Positions 9,147 through 19,817 are shown, numbered from the stretch's first letter. The stretch: DNA of 64,000 bases from Pseudomonas neuropathica (GCF_015461835.1 NZ_JACOPX010000003.1:124001-188000); one strand, 5' to 3'. Made by a program: numbers and translations. Notes: generated by a model not told the origin, from the letters alone.

Positions 9147-10241
9147 ATGAGCGCCGTCACTCGCGCAGCGGTGGAAGCCGTCCTCAGCCAATACACCGAC
9201 CCTTACCTTAACCAGGATCCGGTCAGCGCCGGTTGCGTGAAGCACATCGAGATCGTCGGTGATCGCGTCAACGTGCAGCTGGAAATCGGTTACGCCGCCG
9301 GTCTGTTCAAGAGCGGCTGGGCGCAACTGCTGCAACTGGCCATCGAAAACCTCGACGGCGTGGTGATCGCCAAGGTTGAAGTGAACAGCGTGATCGCCGC
9401 GCACAAGGCGCAGGCGCAGATTCCCGGGCTGGCCAACGTCAAGAACGTGGTCGCCGTGGCGTCCGGCAAGGGCGGCGTGGGCAAATCGACCACCGCCGCC
9501 AACCTCGCCCTGGCCCTGGCCCGTGAAGGCGCCAAGGTCGGCATTCTCGACGCCGATATCTACGGCCCGAGCCAAGGCATCATGTTCGGCATTCCCGAGC
9601 GCACCCGCCCGGAGATCAAGGATCAGAAGTGGTTTGTGCCGCTCAAGGCGCACGGCGTGGAAGTCATGTCGATGGCGTTCCTGACCGACGACAACACACC
9701 GATGGTCTGGCGTGGGCCGATGGTTTCCGGGGCGTTGCTGCAACTGGTCACGCAAACCGCGTGGGGCGATCTGGATTATCTGGTCATCGACATGCCGCCC
9801 GGCACCGGCGATATCCAGCTGACCCTGGCGCAGAAAGTCCCGGTGGCTGGTGCGGTGATCGTCACCACGCCACAGGATCTGGCCTTGCTCGACGCGCGCA
9901 AAGGCGTGGAAATGTTCCGCAAGGTCAACATTCCGGTGCTGGGCGTGGTGGAAAACATGGCCGTGCACATCTGCTCGAACTGCGGGCATGCCGAGCATCT
10001 GTTCGGTGAGGGTGGTGGTGAGAAACTGGCGACCCAGTACGGTGTGGAACTGCTGGCCTCGCTGCCGCTGTCGATGCTGATTCGCGAGCAGGCCGATGGC
10101 GGCAAGCCAACGGTGATTGCCGAGCCGGACAGCCAGATCGCCATGGTCTATCAGGAACTGGCTCGCCATGTCGGCGCGCGGATTGTGTTGCAGGAAGCCG
10201 CTACCCCGGCGATGCCGAATATCACCATCAGCGACGATTGA
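9147..10241 (+). CDS. apbC: Fe-S cluster carrier ATPase ApbC (Mrp/NBP35 family)
   Basis: A 364-residue protein with an N-terminal MIP18/DUF59-type domain (residues 5-85) and a P-loop ATPase domain. The deviant Walker A GKGGVGKST is at residues 107-115. The conserved CSNC pair (C276, C279), which binds a bridging [4Fe-4S] cluster in the dimer, is present in VHICSNCGHAEHLF. The family delivers Fe-S clusters to apo-proteins in the cytoplasm. The ATG at 9147 has GGAG 7 bases upstream. In P. aeruginosa, as I remember, metG and this gene are also neighbours. Confidence 0.95.
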   Translation: MSAVTRAAVEAVLSQYTDPYLNQDPVSAGCVKHIEIVGDRVNVQLEIGYAAGLFKSGWAQLLQLAIENLDGVVIAKVEVNSVIAAHKAQAQIPGLANVKNVVAVASGKGGVGKSTTAANLALALAREGAKVGILDADIYGPSQGIMFGIPERTRPEIKDQKWFVPLKAHGVEVMSMAFLTDDNTPMVWRGPMVSGALLQLVTQTAWGDLDYLVIDMPPGTGDIQLTLAQKVPVAGAVIVTTPQDLALLDARKGVEMFRKVNIPVLGVVENMAVHICSNCGHAEHLFGEGGGEKLATQYGVELLASLPLSMLIREQADGGKPTVIAEPDSQIAMVYQELARHVGARIVLQEAATPAMPNITISDD

Positions 10242-10263
10242 TACATCAGCAACACCGATAACC

Positions 10264-10355
10264 CTGTAGGAGTGAGCCTGCTCGCGATAACGGTCGATCA
10301 TTCAACACATTTGTTGAATGTTAATCCGCTATCGCGAGCAGGCTCACTCCTACAG
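10264..10355. repeat. REP-type palindrome, family B
   Basis: Inverted arms CTGTAGGAGTGAGCCTGCTC / GAGCAGGCTCACTCCTACAG surround a variable centre. It lies between the convergent apbC and SDR genes and may also act as a transcript end. Confidence 0.9.
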
Positions 10356-10372
10356 TTGTTTTGCGGTGGCAG

Positions 10373-11131
10373 TTAGATACGCAGCCCGCCATCCATCTCC
10401 AGAATCCGCCCGGTGTAGTAGTCGTTCTCGAAGATGTACGCCGCCGAGTGCGCAATCTCTTCCGGCTTGCCCATGCGCTTGAGCGGGATCCCCGAAGTCA
10501 TTTTCTCCAGCGCTTCCGGCTTCATGCCCAAGGTCATCTCGGTTTCGATGAAGCCCGGCGCGATGCCCGCCACACGAATGCCATAACGCGCCAGCTCTTT
10601 GGCCCAAGTCACCGTGGCTGCTGCCACGCCAGCTTTGGCCGCGGAGTAGTTGGTCTGGCCAACGTTGCCCGCACGCGAGATCGACGAGATATTGATGATC
10701 GCGCCGCTGGTCTTCAGCTCAACCATTTTTGCCGCCACTTCACGGGTGCAGAGGAACACGCCGGTCAGGTTGACGTCGATGACGGCCTGCCACTGTGCCA
10801 GGCTCATTTTGGTCATTTCGCCGTCCTTGACCTTGAGCAGCAGGCCATCACGGAGGATCCCGGCGTTGTTGATCAGGCCGTGGATCGCGCCGAAGTCGGC
10901 GGCGACCTGGGCGACCATGTGCTCGACCTGCTCTTCATTGGCGACGTTGCACAGATAGCTGCGCGCCTCGACGCCCTTGGCTTTGCAGGCCGCGACCGCG
11001 TCGTCGAGTTTTTCCTGATTGAGGTCGACCAGCGCAAGCTTCGCGCCTTTGCCGGCGAAATACTCGGCCATCGAGCGGCCCAAACCCTGGCAACCGCCAG
11101 TGATAATGATTACTTTGTCGTTGAGTTGCAT
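10373..11131 (-). CDS. SDR family NAD(P)-dependent oxidoreductase (FabG-like)
   Basis: A 252-residue classical short-chain dehydrogenase. The cofactor motif is TGGCQGLG (about residues 12-19), the stabilising NNAG is in [11 protein letters not shown], and the catalytic set is N (VNLTGV), S (NISSISRAG), Y and K (YSAAKAG). The C-terminus MDGGLRI is typical of FabG-like ketoreductases. The ATG at 11131 is preferred because GGGG lies 7 bases before it; the ATG two codons upstream is too close. The substrate cannot be deduced. It corresponds by position to PA4389 as I remember it, next to the HugZ-like and fxsA genes. Confidence 0.88.
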   Translation of the reverse strand: MQLNDKVIIITGGCQGLGRSMAEYFAGKGAKLALVDLNQEKLDDAVAACKAKGVEARSYLCNVANEEQVEHMVAQVAADFGAIHGLINNAGILRDGLLLKVKDGEMTKMSLAQWQAVIDVNLTGVFLCTREVAAKMVELKTSGAIINISSISRAGNVGQTNYSAAKAGVAAATVTWAKELARYGIRVAGIAPGFIETEMTLGMKPEALEKMTSGIPLKRMGKPEEIAHSAAYIFENDYYTGRILEMDGGLRI

Positions 11132-11296
11132 TCGCATGCCCCGATAGCAGGTCTGAGTAGTTTTTTGTTTTCAGCGACTCCCGATCTGCACCGGCCGTGG
11201 CAGGGGTGCACATGAGAATTGCCCGCTGGCGTGACTGGGACTTGATCCCGGGCGCCCGTCCGTTTTTTCGACGGATACTATTTAAGGAGTCATAAA

Positions 11297-12028
11297 TTGA
11301 GCGTTGAAGTGGCGAAGAATGCCCGAGAATTGCTTCTCAAGGAATACCGTGGAGTGCTGTCGACCCACTCCAAATCGATGCCCGGTTTTCCTTTTGGCTC
11401 CGTGGTGCCGTACTGCCTGGACGAGCAGGGCCGGCCGCTGATCCTGATCAGCCGCATTGCGCAGCACACTCATAACCTGCAAAAAGATCCGAAGTGCTCG
11501 ATGCTCGTCGGCGAACGTGAGGCTGACGACGTGCAGGCCGTTGGCCGCCTGACTTATCTGGCTGAAGCACAAAAGCTTGAAGACGCGGCTGCCATCGAAG
11601 CCGCCGCCGAGCGTTACTACCGTTATTTCCCGGATTCGCAGAACTACCACAAGGCCCATGATTTTGACTTCTGGGTGTTGAACCCGGTACGTCATCGCTA
11701 CATCGGCGGTTTCGGCGCGATTCACTGGGTCGACCAACTGACGCTGGCCAACCCGTTTGCCGGCAAGGCCGAAATCAGCATGGTCGAGCACATGAACAGT
11801 GACCACGCCAAAGCCATCGCGCACTACGTCGACCTGGCTGGTCTGCCGAAAACCGTGCCGGCGCAACTGGCCGGGATCGACACTGAGGGCATGCACCTGC
11901 GCATCGGTCAGGCGCTATATTGGCTGCCGTTCCCGGCACCTTGTAATACGCCGACACAAGTGCGCGAAGCCTTGGTTTCATTGGCTCACGCCCAGGTATG
12001 GCCAAAAAATGCAGTGGTCGACGCTTGA
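11297..12028 (+). CDS. HugZ-like pyridoxamine-oxidase-fold protein with DUF2470 domain
   Basis: This 243-residue protein has an N-terminal split-barrel flavin/heme-type domain (PFGSVVPYCLDEQGRPLILIS, HTHNLQKDPKCSMLV) and a C-terminal DUF2470 domain with VEHMNSDHAKAIAHY. That combination is found in HugZ/HutZ-type heme-handling proteins, some of which degrade heme. There is no ATG near the start; a TTG at 11297 has AAGGAG 8 bases upstream and gives the expected N-terminus. Usual HugZ regulation is by iron, but I see no Fur box in the 165 bases upstream, so a heme role here is uncertain. Confidence 0.82.
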   Translation: MSVEVAKNARELLLKEYRGVLSTHSKSMPGFPFGSVVPYCLDEQGRPLILISRIAQHTHNLQKDPKCSMLVGEREADDVQAVGRLTYLAEAQKLEDAAAIEAAAERYYRYFPDSQNYHKAHDFDFWVLNPVRHRYIGGFGAIHWVDQLTLANPFAGKAEISMVEHMNSDHAKAIAHYVDLAGLPKTVPAQLAGIDTEGMHLRIGQALYWLPFPAPCNTPTQVREALVSLAHAQVWPKNAVVDA

Positions 12029-12093
12029 ATTCACGAAAGGGCGACGTCATCTAAGGCTTACTGCAAGGCATTTCTTGCGTTGAGGAAACTTTG

Positions 12094-12570
12094 ATGCGCC
12101 CTTTTCTGTTGCTCTTTCTGCTGTTTCCAGTGCTGGAGCTGTTCGTATTCGTCAAAGTGGCAGGCTCTATCGGGTTTTTCCCGGCCCTGCTGCTGATCAT
12201 TCTCGGCTCGATGTTCGGCGTGTTCGTGCTGCGCGTCGCCGGTCTGGCCACGGCACTGCGTGCCCGTGAAAGCCTGAACCGCGGCGAACTGCCCGCGCAA
12301 ACCATGCTCGAAGGGCTGATGCTGGCTCTGGCCGGTGGCCTGTTGATCCTGCCAGGCTTCATCAGCGATGTGGTCGGTCTGGTCATGTTGTTGCCAGTCA
12401 GCCGTCGATTGCTGGCGAACAAAATGCGCCAGCGCGCTGAGGAACAGGCCATGCGCCAGCGTGCGTTCGCCGACGACCTGCAACCCCGTGGCGGTCCTGC
12501 ACCGCGCCAGCCTCTGGGGCGCGAGGGTGATGTGATCGAAGGCGAGTTCGAACACCGCGACTCCAAGTAA
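12094..12570 (+). CDS. fxsA: FxsA family membrane protein
   Basis: A 158-residue cytoplasmic-membrane protein. The first helix begins MRPFLLLFLLFPVLELFVFV and three further hydrophobic segments follow up to residue 105, then a polar tail rich in Arg, Gln and Pro. The segment GGLLILPGFISDVVGLVMLL is the family hallmark. In E. coli FxsA relieves exclusion of phage T7 by the F plasmid; its general role is unknown. The ATG at 12094 is preferred over the in-frame TTG just before it; GAGGAAA lies 7-13 bases upstream. It sits just upstream of groESL, as in other Pseudomonas. Confidence 0.93.
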   Translation: MRPFLLLFLLFPVLELFVFVKVAGSIGFFPALLLIILGSMFGVFVLRVAGLATALRARESLNRGELPAQTMLEGLMLALAGGLLILPGFISDVVGLVMLLPVSRRLLANKMRQRAEEQAMRQRAFADDLQPRGGPAPRQPLGREGDVIEGEFEHRDSK

Positions 12571-12581
12571 CATCTGCATCG

Positions 12582-12608
12582 ACACGGCACCTTCGGGTGC
12601 CGTGTTCG
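12582..12608 (+). terminator. fxsA terminator
   Basis: The 10-base stem ACACGGCACC / GGTGCCGTGT with a TTCG loop follows the fxsA stop. The run after it is only partly T-rich (TCGTTTAT), so termination may be incomplete. Confidence 0.7.
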
Positions 12609-12657
12609 TTTATGGGCTGCTTTTGTGCAACATATCGGTGAAAAAATTTTCGCCTCG

Positions 12658-12690
12658 CCCTTGTAATAAGCTTATGCGCCCTTATGTATC
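12658..12690 (+). promoter_or_regulatory. Possible heat-shock (sigma-32) promoter of groESL
   Basis: CCCTTGTAA at 12658-12666 resembles the sigma-32 -35 element (CTTGAAA). After 12 bases CCCTTATGT resembles the -10 (CCCCATnT). The position, about 140-170 bases before groES, suits a long 5' leader. Match quality is moderate and spacing slightly short. Confidence 0.4.
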
Positions 12691-12830
12691 GGTCACCGAA
12701 AGGTTTCCGGTATTTGAACCGGACAGACTTCCGCGGTTCGCTCGACGAACCGCAACCGGCGCAGGCCGGATTTGTTAAACCCGCCGGGACTGCACCGGCC
12801 GATGAAAACCACAATTAGGAGAGATCGACA

Positions 12831-13124
12831 ATGAAGCTTCGTCCTCTGCATGACCGCGTCGTAATCCGTCGCAGCGAAGAAGAAAAGAAAACCGCTGGCG
12901 GTATCGTCCTGCCAGGTTCGGCTGCTGAAAAAGCCAACCACGGTGTGATTCTCGCTGTAGGCCCGGGCAAAGCTCTGGAAAACGGCGAAGTGCGTGCACT
13001 GTCCGTGAAAGAAGGCGACAAGGTTGTGTTCGGTCCTTACTCCGGCAGCAACACAGTGAAAGTCGACGGCGAAGACCTGCTGGTAATGAGCGAGAACGAA
13101 ATCCTCGCTGTTATCGAAGGCTGA
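12831..13124 (+). CDS. groES: Co-chaperonin GroES
   Basis: A 97-residue co-chaperonin that caps GroEL and closes the folding chamber. The family landmarks are all present: [14 protein letters not shown] at the start, the mobile loop [13 protein letters not shown] (residues about 19-31) and the dome/roof region [20 protein letters not shown] lies 7 bases before the ATG. It is the first gene of the groES-groEL operon with 50 bases to groEL. Confidence 0.99.
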   Translation: MKLRPLHDRVVIRRSEEEKKTAGGIVLPGSAAEKANHGVILAVGPGKALENGEVRALSVKEGDKVVFGPYSGSNTVKVDGEDLLVMSENEILAVIEG

Positions 13125-13162
13125 TAACCCCGTTCATTTTCCCGCTACTACAAAGTATTTAA

Positions 13163-14821
<1,659 letters not shown>

Positions 14822-14843
14822 GCCAGCCTTACCCCTGTAACGC

Positions 14844-14878
14844 AAAACCCCGCTGACGAAAGTCAGCGGGGTTTTTTA
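14844..14878 (+). terminator. groESL terminator
   Basis: The stem CCCCGCTGAC / GTCAGCGGGG with a GAAA loop is followed by TTTTTT. It is a textbook rho-independent terminator. Confidence 0.95.
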
Positions 14879-14919
14879 TTGCCCAGATTTCAGCTTCACT
14901 CCTACATCGGATTTGCGTT

Positions 14920-15663
14920 TCAGACGCTGACCGGTTGTGCCTGGACGACACCCTCGGTTTTCACCGCCGGGCGATACAGCACCCAGTAATACGAGCCCAG
15001 GCAAATCAGCCAGCAGAAAATCGCCGTCCACACGTTGTGCGAAAAGAAGTGCGCACCCTGCATCATCCGGCTGATCGAAAACACCGAACCCAGCGCAAAG
15101 GCAAAGATAAACGCCTGACGGGCCAGACGCGGACGGCGATCACGCAGGACAAAGAACAGCGCAAACAAGGTGAACCCCGTCGCCGCATGACCACCAGGCC
15201 AGCAACGGCCGGGTTTGTCGGTCTGTGGACGATGCTCCATCAGTTTGCTGTAGGTTTCATGGCCGCCGAATTGCTCCAGGCTCCATGGGCACTGCACCGC
15301 CGTCACGGCTTTGACCGGGGTGACGAACGAGGTCGCCAAGCCCAGCGACAGCACCAGACAACCCAGTTCGCGCTTGAACGGTTTCAGTCTGCCGACGAAG
15401 AACGAGCCGAGAAACCCCAGCACCGCAAACACCGAAAACGCGATCACCACCTGCTTGGCGCGATCGTGCAGGATGTCTTCCAGGAAAAAACTGTGGCGGC
15501 CAATGAAGTCGCCAGCCACCGGGTCATAGAACAACCGCGCCAGCACCATGTCCAGGTCGGTCATTTCCAGCAGAATCAGGCTTATCGCCGCGATGATTGG
15601 AATACCCAGATACAGCCACAGATTCAGCGGGCGAGGGGTAGGGCGTACAACACTTGATGACAT
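14920..15663 (-). CDS. PAP2-family membrane phosphatase
   Basis: A 247-residue protein with about six membrane helices. The phosphatase motifs are present in a variant form: KLMEHRPQTDKPGR (motif 1 region), WPGGHAATGF (motif 2, PGGH instead of PSGH) and SRMMQGAHFFSHNVW (motif 3, with His where the common family has Asp). This pattern fits the PAP2 subgroup COG3907. Such enzymes remove or move phosphate on lipids such as undecaprenyl pyrophosphate, phosphatidylglycerol phosphate or lipid A. The start at 15663 (MSSSVVRPTPRP) has AGGATC 6 bases upstream. It follows the sulfatase gene on the same strand after a hairpin. Association with colRS suggests an envelope role. Confidence 0.85.
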   Translation of the reverse strand: MSSSVVRPTPRPLNLWLYLGIPIIAAISLILLEMTDLDMVLARLFYDPVAGDFIGRHSFFLEDILHDRAKQVVIAFSVFAVLGFLGSFFVGRLKPFKRELGCLVLSLGLATSFVTPVKAVTAVQCPWSLEQFGGHETYSKLMEHRPQTDKPGRCWPGGHAATGFTLFALFFVLRDRRPRLARQAFIFAFALGSVFSISRMMQGAHFFSHNVWTAIFCWLICLGSYYWVLYRPAVKTEGVVQAQPVSV

Positions 15664-15675
15664 GTCGGATCCTGA

Positions 15676-15714
15676 ACAAAAGAAAACGCCCCGGGGCATC
15701 AGCCCGGGGCGTTT
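15676..15714 (-). terminator. Terminator/attenuator between sulfatase and PAP2 genes
   Basis: A perfect 12-base stem (15684-15695 with 15703-15714) is followed on the minus strand by TTCTTTTGTT. It may end most transcripts of the sulfatase gene and lower expression of the PAP2 gene. Confidence 0.8.
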
Positions 15715-15717
15715 CGA

Positions 15718-17667
15718 TTAACGTTCGCTGACTTGTGGAACACCCTCCTTGGGTGCTTTCCAGGCAAGCAGCTGTTGCTTGAAGCCATAACTGGCGGTTT
15801 GGTAATAGGTGATGGCGCGGCTGATCAACGGATCATCGCTGGAGGCCCGCGATTCGCGGCTCTCGGTCAGCGCATCGTCATGCCGACGCAAGCCTTGGCG
15901 CGGGCTGAGGATCGCCAGATCCTTGCCATCAAACAGGCCCAGATGCTGGTAGTTGCCGACCACGACGCGTGGTGGCAGCGGGTTGTCCTGCAGCAGGTTG
16001 CGACCGAAGAACGTCGACTCGTAATCCATGTTCAACAAGCCCAGCAGCGTCGGTGCCAGGTCGATCTGGCTCGCCAGTTGGCCATTCTCGCGAGGCTCGA
16101 TCAGCTTCGGTGCATAAATGAACAGCGGAATCTGATAGTTGGCAATCGGCAAGTCTTCCTTACCGGCGCTGCCCGCCGTGTGATCGGCGACGAAGATGAA
16201 GATCGTGTTGTCGAACCACGGTTTTTGCCGCGCCTGGTCGAGGAACTGGCCAATCGCATAGTCGGTGTATTTCACCGCGCCATCGCGACCGTTACCGGAT
16301 TTGATGTCGATCCGGTCGTCCGGGTAGGTGTAGGGACGATGGTTGGAGGTGGTCATCAACTGCAACAGAAACGGTTGCTGTTTGGCATAGTCGGCATCGG
16401 CCAGCTTCAGCGTCTGTTTGTACAGATCCTCGTCGGCCATGCCCCAGGCGTTCTTGAAGTGAATCTCGGTTTCATCAACGCTGCTCTGGTCGACCACCCG
16501 ATAGCCGTTGCCACTGAAGAACGCGTTCATGTTGTCGAAGTAGCCGCGGCCACCGTAAACGAACACGCTGTCGTAACCCACCGCGCTGAGTTGCTGGCCA
16601 AGGCTGGCAAAACCGCTCTCGCGACCGATGCGCTTGACGATCGAACGCCCCGGGGTTGGTGGGATGGCCAGGGTGATGGCTTCCAGGCCGCGGTCGGTGC
16701 GGGTGCCGGTGGCGTAGAAATTGCTGAAATACAGACTCTGTTTACGCAGCGCATCCAGATGGGGCGTCAGGTCGCGTTTATCGCCGTTACTGCCCAGGTA
16801 TTTGGCGCTGAGGCTTTCGATGGTGACCAGGACGATGTTGGGTGTGCGCGCAGTGCCGGGATTGTCGATCATCCGGCGAATGTCCTGTGGGTCCTGGCCG
16901 ATGAAGCGCGCGTTGGGCTCGCTCAGTTCGGCGCGAATCTGTCGGGCGACCACCTCAGGCGTGTGGCTGCTGTAGAACTGCGTGTAATCCAGTTCGTTGT
17001 TCCGGAACGCGGCGAAGAACTGATACGGGCCATTGCTGGCCAATTCGTTCTGATAGGCATTGCCACCTTGCGCACGTGGCGCATCCTGGCTGAGCAGTTG
17101 CAGGCTCAGACCGGCAATAATCAACAGCCCCAAGGCATTGAGCAGGCGTCCACGCAGCGGCGGCAATGGCGCATTCAGCGCGGCATTGAACGGCTTGCGT
17201 AGGGCAAAACCGAGCGCGACGGCCAGCAACGCCAGAATACTCAGCAGCGTGCCGATCGGGTAAGACTCCAACACGTTGTTCAGCACTTCGTCGGAATACA
17301 CCAGATAGTCGACCGCGATGAAGTTGAAGCGCACACCGAACTCGTCCCAGAACAGCCACTCGGCCACCGCCACGAACAGCATGGCGAACAGGCTGACGGT
17401 CAGCAGCCCTTGCAGAAACCAGCGATGGCCACGGCGGCGCCACAGGGCCGGCGGGCAGAGCAACAGGTACAGGCCCATCGGCAACGCCGCATAGGCAAGA
17501 AACCCCAAGTCATACAGCAAGCCGATGCCAAACAGCGAAAGCGTGCCACCGCCGGCCTCATCCAGATGAGTCAGCAGCAGAACGGTTCGAGTCAGGAGAA
17601 ATACCAGCAGCCACACACCGGTGACCAGCAACAGAAGGCGCATGGGCGCCGTCTTGAAAAAGTCCAT
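15718..17667 (-). CDS. LTA synthase/OpgB-like sulfatase-fold transferase
   Basis: A 649-residue inner-membrane enzyme with about five N-terminal helices (to residue about 190) and a periplasmic alkaline-phosphatase-fold domain from residue about 275 (TPNIVLVTIESLSAKYLGS). Key residues can be seen: the metal-binding Glu in VTIESLSA, the nucleophile Thr in ATGTRTDRGLEA and the Asp-His pair in FVADHTAGS. This family transfers phosphoglycerol or phosphoethanolamine from phospholipids to envelope glycans or lipids. The substrate in Pseudomonas is not clear to me; OpgB-type or EptA-like functions are both possible. It is divergent from colR, and the shared region carries a ColR-like site directed at this gene. 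Confidence 0.88.
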   Translation of the reverse strand: MDFFKTAPMRLLLLVTGVWLLVFLLTRTVLLLTHLDEAGGGTLSLFGIGLLYDLGFLAYAALPMGLYLLLCPPALWRRRGHRWFLQGLLTVSLFAMLFVAVAEWLFWDEFGVRFNFIAVDYLVYSDEVLNNVLESYPIGTLLSILALLAVALGFALRKPFNAALNAPLPPLRGRLLNALGLLIIAGLSLQLLSQDAPRAQGGNAYQNELASNGPYQFFAAFRNNELDYTQFYSSHTPEVVARQIRAELSEPNARFIGQDPQDIRRMIDNPGTARTPNIVLVTIESLSAKYLGSNGDKRDLTPHLDALRKQSLYFSNFYATGTRTDRGLEAITLAIPPTPGRSIVKRIGRESGFASLGQQLSAVGYDSVFVYGGRGYFDNMNAFFSGNGYRVVDQSSVDETEIHFKNAWGMADEDLYKQTLKLADADYAKQQPFLLQLMTTSNHRPYTYPDDRIDIKSGNGRDGAVKYTDYAIGQFLDQARQKPWFDNTIFIFVADHTAGSAGKEDLPIANYQIPLFIYAPKLIEPRENGQLASQIDLAPTLLGLLNMDYESTFFGRNLLQDNPLPPRVVVGNYQHLGLFDGKDLAILSPRQGLRRHDDALTESRESRASSDDPLISRAITYYQTASYGFKQQLLAWKAPKEGVPQVSER

Positions 17668-17737
17668 TGTCTACATTCCTTATATCTAATGGCGCGAGAG
17701 TCTCGCGTTGTCACTGTAGTCAGGTTGTGAACCAATA

Positions 17738-17753
17738 GTGAAAAACTCGTTAA
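17738..17753 (-). promoter_or_regulatory. Candidate ColR-binding site before the sulfatase gene
   Basis: On the minus strand the bases read TTAACGAGTTTTTCAC. The ColR consensus I remember from P. putida is YYNASNNYTTTTTCAC; there is one mismatch (G at the Y before the T run). It lies about 70 bases before the sulfatase ATG. Confidence 0.5.
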
Positions 17754-17869
17754 GGTTTGAATTTGCTTGAGAGAGTTGATTTACGAGGCTTTCAGCCCTA
17801 GCTCTGAGCTGGCGATGGCCTTAAGCTGCGCGAGCCATGACGGCCGTTACTGTGTACGGAGGAGTGCCC

Positions 17870-18553
17870 ATGCGAATTCTATTGGTTGAAGACAACCGCG
17901 ATATCCTCGCCAATCTGGCCGATTACCTGGGTCTCAAAGGCTATACCGTCGATTGCGCCCAGGACGGTCTGTCGGGCCTGCACCTGGCCGCCACCGAGCA
18001 TTACGACCTGATCGTGCTCGACATCATGTTGCCCGGCATCGATGGCTACACCCTGTGCAAACGTCTGCGTGAAGACGCTCGTCGGGACACGCCAGTGATC
18101 ATGCTGACCGCTCGCGATCAACTGGACGATCGTCTCCAGGGTTTCAAGTCCGGGGCTGACGATTACCTGGTCAAACCCTTCGCCTTGTCCGAGTTGGCCG
18201 CGCGCGTCGAAGCAGTGATGCGTCGGACCCAGGGTGGCGGGCGCCGGGCGTTGCAGGTCGGTGATCTGAGCTATGACCTCGATACGCTCGAGGTTACCCG
18301 CGAAGGCAAACTGCTGAAGCTCAATCCGGTCGGCCTCAAGCTGCTGGCGGTGTTGATGCAGAAGAGCCCGCACGTCCTGCGGCGGGAAATTCTCGAAGAA
18401 GCGCTGTGGGGCGATGATTGCCCGGACAGCGACAGCCTGCGCAGCCACGTCCACCAATTGCGTCAGGTGATCGATAAACCGTTTGCCAAGCCATTGCTGC
18501 AAACCGTGCACGGCGTCGGTTATCGCTTGGCCGAGGGCCGCGATGGAGTTTAA
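17870..18553 (+). CDS. colR: Response regulator ColR (OmpR family)
   Basis: A 227-residue response regulator with a receiver domain (acidic E7/D8, phospho-acceptor D51 in IVLDIMLPGIDGY, Lys in LVKPFALSEL) and an OmpR-type winged-helix DNA-binding domain (residues about 130-222). ColR works with ColS to keep the outer membrane intact and to resist metals, phenol and polymyxin, and is needed for root colonisation in P. fluorescens WCS365. Strong GGAGGAG lies before the ATG at 17870. The gene overlaps colS by 11 bases. The identity is secured by the following colS-orf222-inaA order. Confidence 0.93.
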   Translation: MRILLVEDNRDILANLADYLGLKGYTVDCAQDGLSGLHLAATEHYDLIVLDIMLPGIDGYTLCKRLREDARRDTPVIMLTARDQLDDRLQGFKSGADDYLVKPFALSELAARVEAVMRRTQGGGRRALQVGDLSYDLDTLEVTREGKLLKLNPVGLKLLAVLMQKSPHVLRREILEEALWGDDCPDSDSLRSHVHQLRQVIDKPFAKPLLQTVHGVGYRLAEGRDGV

Positions 18554-19817
18554 GCAAAGCCTTTCCCAGCGGATCATCATTGCCTTTGCGCTGATGAGCG
18601 CGCTGGTCGCGGGGGCCTTTGCCATGGGCATCGTCGCGACCGTGCACCTGGTGGAAGAAAAACTGATTTCGGCGGGGCTGGGCGGCGATCTGCAACGGCT
18701 TCTGCTGATGGACAACGTTTCAGACTGGAGCCATCGCCCGGAACCCGACCAGCTGTTCTATTTCAGTGGCGGCCCGGGCGATTTCGAGCTGCCCAAGGAC
18801 CTGCGTCACCTCGATGCGGGTTTCCATGAAGTGTTCCGCGAGCAGCTGTCGTATCACGCGATGGTCGAAGTCGTCGACGGTCGGCGTTATGTGCTGCTGC
18901 AGGATCAAAGCGATTTCGAAGAGCGCGAGCGGGTGCTGTTTGCCGTGGTACTGGTGGGCTTTGTGCTCAGCCTGGCCCTGGCGGTATTCCTCGGTTGGGT
19001 GCTGGCGCGCAAGGTAATGGCGCCGGTGGTGCGCCTGGCCCGGCAGGTTCGCCATCGCGATCAGTTGCTCGGTCTGGCGCCGCCGCTGGCACCGGATTAC
19101 GCGGCAGACGAAGTGGGCGAACTGGCGGTGGCGTTCGATGCCACGCTGGGGCGTCTGCGTCAGGCGCTGACACGTGAAAGATTGTTCACCAGCGATGTCA
19201 GTCACGAGTTGCGCACGCCGTTGATGGTATTGGCCAGCTCCTGTGAGCTGCTGATGGAAAACCCGGCCATCGATCAGCGTGGGCGCAATCAGGTCGAGCG
19301 CATTGCCCGGGCCAGTGAGGAAATGCGCGAGCTGGTGCAGACCTTCCTGATGCTCGCCCGCTCTCAACGCGAAGATGCTGGTTCGGCGCCGCAACAGAAT
19401 CTCGCCCAAGTCGCGGACAGCTTGTTGTGCGTGTGGCGTGAGCCGATCGAAAGCAAAGGGCTGACCTTGCAGTTCGAACCGGGAAATCCGCCGACCACGT
19501 GCTACAACGCAACGTTGTTGACGGCGGTGATGGGCAACCTGTTGCGCAACGCTTGTCACTACACCGAGAAGGGCTTCATTCGCCTGACACTCACGGCCAA
19601 CGGCTTTGTGGTGGAAGACTCCGGTGTCGGCATTCCGGAAGAAAAACGCGAAGCCATGTTCGAGCCTTTCGTGCGTGGCAGCGAAAAGCGCGGCGAAGGC
19701 CTGGGGTTGGGATTGTCGCTGGTGCAGCGGATCTGCGAGAACCAGGGCTGGACCGTCAGCCTGAGCACGATGGAACCCAATGGCTGCCGCTTCGAGGTGG
19801 ATCTGGGCAAAATCTGA
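18543..19817 (+). CDS. colS: Metal-sensing histidine kinase ColS
   Basis: A 424-residue membrane kinase: helix 1 (residues 11-33), a periplasmic sensor of about 97 residues, helix 2 (131-153), HAMP, HisKA with H221 in VSHELRTPL, and an HATPase domain with NLLRNAC, EDSGVGIPEE and GLGLGLSLV. The sensor part has H35, E38, H95, E96 and the E126-x-x-E129 motif. These are, as I remember, exactly the residues shown in P. putida ColS to bind Fe(III)/Zn(II). So metal sensing should be conserved. The start ATG overlaps the colR end. Confidence 0.94.
   Translation: MEFKQSLSQRIIIAFALMSALVAGAFAMGIVATVHLVEEKLISAGLGGDLQRLLLMDNVSDWSHRPEPDQLFYFSGGPGDFELPKDLRHLDAGFHEVFREQLSYHAMVEVVDGRRYVLLQDQSDFEERERVLFAVVLVGFVLSLALAVFLGWVLARKVMAPVVRLARQVRHRDQLLGLAPPLAPDYAADEVGELAVAFDATLGRLRQALTRERLFTSDVSHELRTPLMVLASSCELLMENPAIDQRGRNQVERIARASEEMRELVQTFLMLARSQREDAGSAPQQNLAQVADSLLCVWREPIESKGLTLQFEPGNPPTTCYNATLLTAVMGNLLRNACHYTEKGFIRLTLTANGFVVEDSGVGIPEEKREAMFEPFVRGSEKRGEGLGLGLSLVQRICENQGWTVSLSTMEPNGCRFEVDLGKI

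Noticed and set aside
12644..12651. GTGAAAAA before groES as a ColR site on the minus strand
   Set aside because: Two flanking mismatches, and no gene starts on the minus strand nearby.
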